This document shows positions 6,341 through 10,620 of a stretch of 10,620 nt of DNA, in pieces. The stretch's first letter is position 1. Each line of letters opens with the position of its first letter. Under the pieces are notes generated by a model. The model worked only from the letters and a program-made list of their open reading frames with translations. It made no database searches and was not told where the DNA came from. Origin of the DNA: Segatella salivae DSM 15606 (lineage in GTDB: Bacteria > Bacteroidota > Bacteroidia > Bacteroidales > Bacteroidaceae); NCBI RefSeq assembly GCF_000185845.1, contig NZ_GL629647.1:389801-400420 (forward strand), given 5' to 3'. The position numbers were made by a program, and so were the translations under genes.

Positions 6341-8011
6341 ATAGCCCGGGTTCTGCGTGAGCTTTTTATTCAAGTCGCGCTCCTTCTGCGGAATGGGATA
6401 GAGCACATTGTGAGCCTCATAATGCCCATCGCGCACCTTGACGCGCACAGCGTTCGGGTCGCTTGAATAGAGGTCGCACACGCGGTTGTTGTCGCCAGGC
6501 TGCGCCGTTTCGCCCGCATGTGGAGCGCGCAACAAATAGGTCAGCCCATAAACAGGTGCATTCAACACCTGAGCGGCAATTCCCCAACGACGAATGTCCC
6601 ACTGACGATGGCCGCCCTCAAGGGCAAACTCCACGCGCCACTCGTTATGAATGCGTTCACGCAAAGCTGCCTGCGTGCCACAATAGGTGGGCAAAGCGGG
6701 ATTGGTGTTCTGCAAATCGGGCATGCCTACACGCCGTCTCACTTGGTTCACGGCATCGAAAGCCGATGCCGACAGGGGCGACAGTTCGTTTTCGGCCTCG
6801 GCATAGGTGAGCAACACCTCGGCATAGCGCAAAATTTTGTAATCACCGCCCATGTGCCAGCCGTCGGTTTGCGGATTACACGTGGGGTCGAGCCATTTTT
6901 GCTGGTTGTAACCGGTGGCCGTAGCATCGCCGTGGGTGCCAATGCCCGTGGGATAGCACGACTGCAAGGGTGCCACTTTGAGCGTCTTTCCATACATGGT
7001 TTCGCCATCGTGGAGCACTACCACCTCTAAACGTGGGTCGCGGTTGGCAAAGGGGTTGGCGGCATTGTAGACGGTAGATTGCGCGATAGGTGCTCCGTTG
7101 ACATCTTCGAAAGCATCGACCAAGCTCTGCGTGGGGTTGAGTCCGCCCCACCCCATCGTAGGGAATGCCTCCCAACCAATGAGATACCAGTCATTCTTAT
7201 TGGCCACAAACTGACGTTTCAAGATAGTTTCTTTGCAATTCACATCGGTTTCGCTCCAAAACAACTTCTTGTAATTGCCCGTGTTGTGCGCGTCGTAAAG
7301 TTCGTAGATGTTCATGTCCATCACGGCCTTTGCGGCATCGCGTGCCCGTTGCCAATCGTTCTGACTCAATGCAGCTCGCGCCTTCATGGCCAACGCTCCA
7401 CCCTTGGTGATGCGGCCATCATCGGCACCACTCCATGATGCCGGCAGATTGGCTGCGGCATAATCGAAGTCGTCCATCAGATGGCTGTAGACCTCGGACT
7501 TGGGATTGCGCACAATATTCTCTTGGTCGGAGAGCTCTAAGGGCGATTCGGTGTAGGGCACATCGCCAAACTGACGAATGAGCTGAAAATACTGATAAGC
7601 ACGGAAGAAGCGGGCCTGCGCCATGACGGTTTTCTTCTCGGCATCCGTCATCGCAGCAGTCCCGGGCACCTTCTTCAAGATGATATTGGCCTGGCGAATG
7701 GTGCCATAGTTGGTGCGCCAATCAAAATCCTGAGGGTCATAGATGCCTTTGGCCAAATTGCCTTCCGACCATTTGATGCCATGCACGGCGTCGTCTGAAT
7801 TGATCGCCTCATCCACCAAACCAATAATGCCGTTGCCGTCCCACTCGGGATAGCAGGTGTACAAATCGTTCACCGCCTTCGTGGCATCCTCGTTGGACTT
7901 CCAATAGCTGCCATCCGAGAGTTGGTCGAGCGGAATTTTGTCTAAATCATTGCAGGAGGTCAGTGCTGCAAACGCCACCAACAGCCCCATATATTTTGCT
8001 ATATTCTGCAT
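6332..8011 (-). CDS. RagB/SusD-family outer-membrane lipoprotein
   Basis: This 559-residue protein, a normal length for the family, begins with a signal peptide and the lipobox LTSC, giving lipidated Cys20. Early SusD landmarks are PLDQLSDGSYW (27-37), the TPR-like helix QARFFRAYQYFQLIRQFGDV (132-151) and VPYTESPL (151-158). Late ones are DYKILRYAEVLLTYAEAENE (390-409), VNQVRRRVG (421-429) and HNEWRVEFALEGGHRQWDIR (455-474). SusD-like proteins sit on the cell surface as a lid over the SusC-like barrel and bind the ligand, often but not always a glycan. The start lies 12 bases after the SusC-like stop, so the two are in one operon. The upstream sequence is AT-rich without a Shine-Dalgarno match, as is usual in Bacteroidota. 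The ligand cannot be read from the sequence. Confidence 0.97.
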   Translation of the reverse strand: MQNIAKYMGLLVAFAALTSCNDLDKIPLDQLSDGSYWKSNEDATKAVNDLYTCYPEWDGNGIIGLVDEAINSDDAVHGIKWSEGNLAKGIYDPQDFDWRTNYGTIRQANIILKKVPGTAAMTDAEKKTVMAQARFFRAYQYFQLIRQFGDVPYTESPLELSDQENIVRNPKSEVYSHLMDDFDYAAANLPASWSGADDGRITKGGALAMKARAALSQNDWQRARDAAKAVMDMNIYELYDAHNTGNYKKLFWSETDVNCKETILKRQFVANKNDWYLIGWEAFPTMGWGGLNPTQSLVDAFEDVNGAPIAQSTVYNAANPFANRDPRLEVVVLHDGETMYGKTLKVAPLQSCYPTGIGTHGDATATGYNQQKWLDPTCNPQTDGWHMGGDYKILRYAEVLLTYAEAENELSPLSASAFDAVNQVRRRVGMPDLQNTNPALPTYCGTQAALRERIHNEWRVEFALEGGHRQWDIRRWGIAAQVLNAPVYGLTYLLRAPHAGETAQPGDNNRVCDLYSSDPNAVRVKVRDGHYEAHNVLYPIPQKERDLNKKLTQNPGYPQ

Positions 8012-8023
8012 AAAAATTACGTG

Positions 8024-10620
8024 TTAAAATGAAACTTTCAAGCCTAAAGTAAACTTCTTCACATTCGAATAGAAGGCACCGCGGTTATTAGACGGAGCTT
8101 CTGGGTCTAAGCCTTCGAGGTGACTAAAGGTGAGCAGATTTTCGCCTGTAAGGAACACATGTGCACCTGTCACACCCCATTTCGAGAGAAAAGCACGAGG
8201 AATGGTGTAACCCAACGTGACATTCTTCAGACGAACATACGAAGCATCTTGCAACCAGAACGAAGATGTGGCGAAGTTGATTTGGCTGTTGCGTGTGATG
8301 CGCGGATAGGTAGCATCGTGGTGGGTGGGCGTCCATCGGTCGAGATGACGCTTCAACACCTTGCCACTATTGAAGAAAGCATAGGAAGCCTCGCCTGTAA
8401 AATAGGCATCGACGTTGAATGCACCCTGCCACAACATGGAGAAATCGAAATCCTTGTAGTAAACAGCCAGATTGAGTCCGCCCGTCCAGCTTGGGAAGTT
8501 CTTGCCAATAGGCTTGCGGTCGGCTGCAGTAATCTTATTGTCGCCATCGAAATCTTTGTAGCGAATATCGCCCAATTTCTCCGCTCCTGTGCGTTTCGGA
8601 CCATTGGTGAGCTCGTCTTGCGTGTTGAAGTATCCATCAGCCACATAGCCATAGAACGTGCCAATCGCTTGTCCTTCCATAAACCAATAAAGCTTGTTGT
8701 CGGGGTCTTCACCATCGGTTCCTTTCAAATCCGTAATCTTGTTGTGCACATAAGATAGGTTTAGATTCACAGCATAGCGCAAATCCTTACCCAAACGATA
8801 GTTGTGGAACACATTCAAATCGAAGCCAGTGTTGCGCACGCTTCCGGCATTCTGCGCGGGTGGATTCACACCAATCACACCTTGGATAGGGAGCTTCAAC
8901 AACATGTTGTTGGTGTTCTTTTGATAAAGTGACAACTCAAAACCAACCTGGTTATCAAAGAACGACGCATCCAATCCCAACTCATAGTTGGTGACTGTGG
9001 CCCAACGCAATTTGTTGTTCACATAGCGCGCCTCATAGGTTGTGGTGGTCTCGGTATCGCCTAACACGGCTTTGCCAAAAGCATAGGTAGCCACAGCTGG
9101 ATAAGTTTCGTTGATTTCCTCATTACCAGTTTTTCCCCAACCCAAACGAAGTTTCAAGTTACTCAACCAAGAAGCTTGCCGCTTAAGGAAGGCTTCTTCG
9201 GACAAACGCCACGCTGCAGACACAGCTGGGAAATAACCCCAACGATTATCCTTCGGGAAAAGCGAGGAAGCATCGGCGCGCAGATTGAACTCAAACAAAT
9301 ATTTGTCTGCGAAATCATACTGCAAACGACCGAAATAAGACCGTCGTGCCACCTCTGATCCACCATCATCATTGGTTTGGCTCTTTGCATCCAACGTGTT
9401 CAGGGACCAGGGTAGTTCGTCGCTTCCGCCACCCTTACGCGTGGTTTTGGTGTAGCTATAAGGATTGTTCACCTGTTCATAGCCCAACAACGTGTTCAAC
9501 GTGTGCAACTTTGCAAACGTCTTGGTGTAGTTGGCCAAGAGCTGTGTTGTGTACCAATTCCAATTATAATAGCTATGTTCGCCCTCCCGATCACCCGAGT
9601 TTGCTAAGCTGCTGGCGTTACCATAAACCAAGTGCTTCTTAAACCTGCGATAATCACGCGCATCGTGACGCAGATTATAAAGCGCCTTTAAACTCAATCC
9701 AGCCAAAGGACGCACCTCAGCATAAGCTGTGCCAAAGAACTGTGTATCGTAGATTTTCGTTAAGCCCGTAGCCGTTCCGCGCAGTGCAACCGGATTGGCT
9801 AAGCCACTATAATTGAAACTACCATCTTCATTATAGATAGGAATAGTGGGCGCAATGCGGTTGACATACTGAACGAGGGCAGCCGACGACTCATAAGCAT
9901 CATCTGTAATGCCACGATAAGCTGACGCGTTCAATCCGATAGACAGCCACTTTGTCACGCGCGAATCAAGATTGAGACGTCCCGTGAAACGCTTATATTT
10001 GCGTGCATCGGTAAGTCCATCTTGATTAACGAAACCTATCGAGCCCATATAGGTCGTGGTCTGCGTTCCACCACTCAACGACAGATTATGCTGCGTTTCC
10101 CAAGCCGAACGCTTAAAGGTTTCTCGATACCAATCCGTATCTGGATGACCAATGGGGTCGCTGCCATCGCGGAACTTCTGAATATCTTCATCGCTATAAC
10201 GCACACGTGCGCTGGGATTTTCATTCAATGTTGCTTCGTTATACAGCATGGCATAATCACCAGCCCCCAAGAACTTCAAATGAGTTGTGGGACTGGCATT
10301 CGAAACCATACCCGTGTAATCGACCCGCGTCTTCTGTCCCGTCTTACCTCTCTTTGTTGTAATCAAGATAACGCCATTGGCTGCCTGAACACCATAGATG
10401 GCTGCCGATGCTGCATCTTTCAACACAGAAAGTGACTCGATGTCTTGTGGATCAATGTTGTTCATCGAACCAGGTACACCGTCGACAATCACCAAAGGAC
10501 TGGCTGCATTGATGGTGTTGCGACCGCGAATGGTGATACTGCCCGTTTGCGCGCCAGGCTCACCCGAACGCTGAATGCTCGTCACGCCTGGCATCGTTCC
10601 GGCCAAAGCGGCCGACACGC
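8024..10620 (-). CDS. SusC/RagA-family TonB-dependent transporter (N-terminus outside window)
   Basis: The reading frame is open to the right edge of the window, so the 864 visible residues are a partial protein. Missing are the signal peptide, the carboxypeptidase-like N-terminal domain and the start of the plug. The fragment opens within the plug: VSAALAGTMPGVTS, SITIRGRNTI (27-36), then VLKDAASAAIYG (65-76) and NGVILITTKRG (81-91), all hallmarks of SusC-like plugs. The barrel follows, with FPAVSAAWRLSEEAF, then DFDGDNKITAADRKPIG, an acidic loop common in the family, then YVRLKNVTLGYTIP, and a last strand ending in VSF at the C-terminus. The codon at 10616-10618 is GTG, but it is not a likely start because the plug is incomplete. 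The protein imports its ligand across the outer membrane using TonB energy, with the SusD-like partner encoded next. Confidence 0.97.
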   Translation of the reverse strand, partial: VSAALAGTMPGVTSIQRSGEPGAQTGSITIRGRNTINAASPLVIVDGVPGSMNNIDPQDIESLSVLKDAASAAIYGVQAANGVILITTKRGKTGQKTRVDYTGMVSNASPTTHLKFLGAGDYAMLYNEATLNENPSARVRYSDEDIQKFRDGSDPIGHPDTDWYRETFKRSAWETQHNLSLSGGTQTTTYMGSIGFVNQDGLTDARKYKRFTGRLNLDSRVTKWLSIGLNASAYRGITDDAYESSAALVQYVNRIAPTIPIYNEDGSFNYSGLANPVALRGTATGLTKIYDTQFFGTAYAEVRPLAGLSLKALYNLRHDARDYRRFKKHLVYGNASSLANSGDREGEHSYYNWNWYTTQLLANYTKTFAKLHTLNTLLGYEQVNNPYSYTKTTRKGGGSDELPWSLNTLDAKSQTNDDGGSEVARRSYFGRLQYDFADKYLFEFNLRADASSLFPKDNRWGYFPAVSAAWRLSEEAFLKRQASWLSNLKLRLGWGKTGNEEINETYPAVATYAFGKAVLGDTETTTTYEARYVNNKLRWATVTNYELGLDASFFDNQVGFELSLYQKNTNNMLLKLPIQGVIGVNPPAQNAGSVRNTGFDLNVFHNYRLGKDLRYAVNLNLSYVHNKITDLKGTDGEDPDNKLYWFMEGQAIGTFYGYVADGYFNTQDELTNGPKRTGAEKLGDIRYKDFDGDNKITAADRKPIGKNFPSWTGGLNLAVYYKDFDFSMLWQGAFNVDAYFTGEASYAFFNSGKVLKRHLDRWTPTHHDATYPRITRNSQINFATSSFWLQDASYVRLKNVTLGYTIPRAFLSKWGVTGAHVFLTGENLLTFSHLEGLDPEAPSNNRGAFYSNVKKFTLGLKVSF

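Overview
The window looks like a piece of a Bacteroidota chromosome, most likely Prevotella or a close relative. The main evidence is an adjacent SusC-like/SusD-like outer-membrane pair, two lipoproteins with Bacteroidota-style lipoboxes, and a membrane protein resembling the Bacteroidota-restricted DUF6057 family. No sequence search was possible, so family names rest on motifs recognised by eye.

All intact genes lie on the minus strand, so the window reads right to left. A four-gene set fills about 10620 to 3108. It starts with a SusC-like TonB-dependent transporter (N-terminus cut by the window edge), then a SusD-like lipoprotein 12 bp downstream. Next is a 210-bp spacer holding a strong terminator-like hairpin and three diverged 41-bp repeats. 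A DUF6057-like integral membrane protein follows, and its stop overlaps (ATGA) the start of a TolB-like beta-propeller lipoprotein carrying a CxxCH motif. SusC and SusD would bind and import a ligand at the outer membrane; the roles of the last two are unknown. No glycoside hydrolase, lyase, sulfatase or peptidase is visible, so the ligand cannot be named.

From 3107 down to 1782 there is no intact gene. This stretch holds an AT-rich spacer with a 10-bp inverted repeat (2786-3107), a 41-bp tandem repeat array of eleven full units plus a partial twelfth (2303-2785), and a frameshifted, truncated N-terminal piece of an IS4-like transposase on the plus strand (1940-2274).

The left end (1781 to 106) holds a translationally coupled ABC exporter: an ATPase with a glutamate 'E-loop' in place of the Q-loop, as in LanF/BcrA-type proteins, and a six-helix ABC-2 permease. 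Both are clearly more AT-rich than the SusC/SusD set. With the neighbouring transposase relic, this suggests a separately acquired module, possibly for peptide-antibiotic immunity or export.

The most unusual feature is the 41-bp repeat family. It keeps an exact 41-bp period at two separate places, in three sequence variants, each with small hairpin potential.
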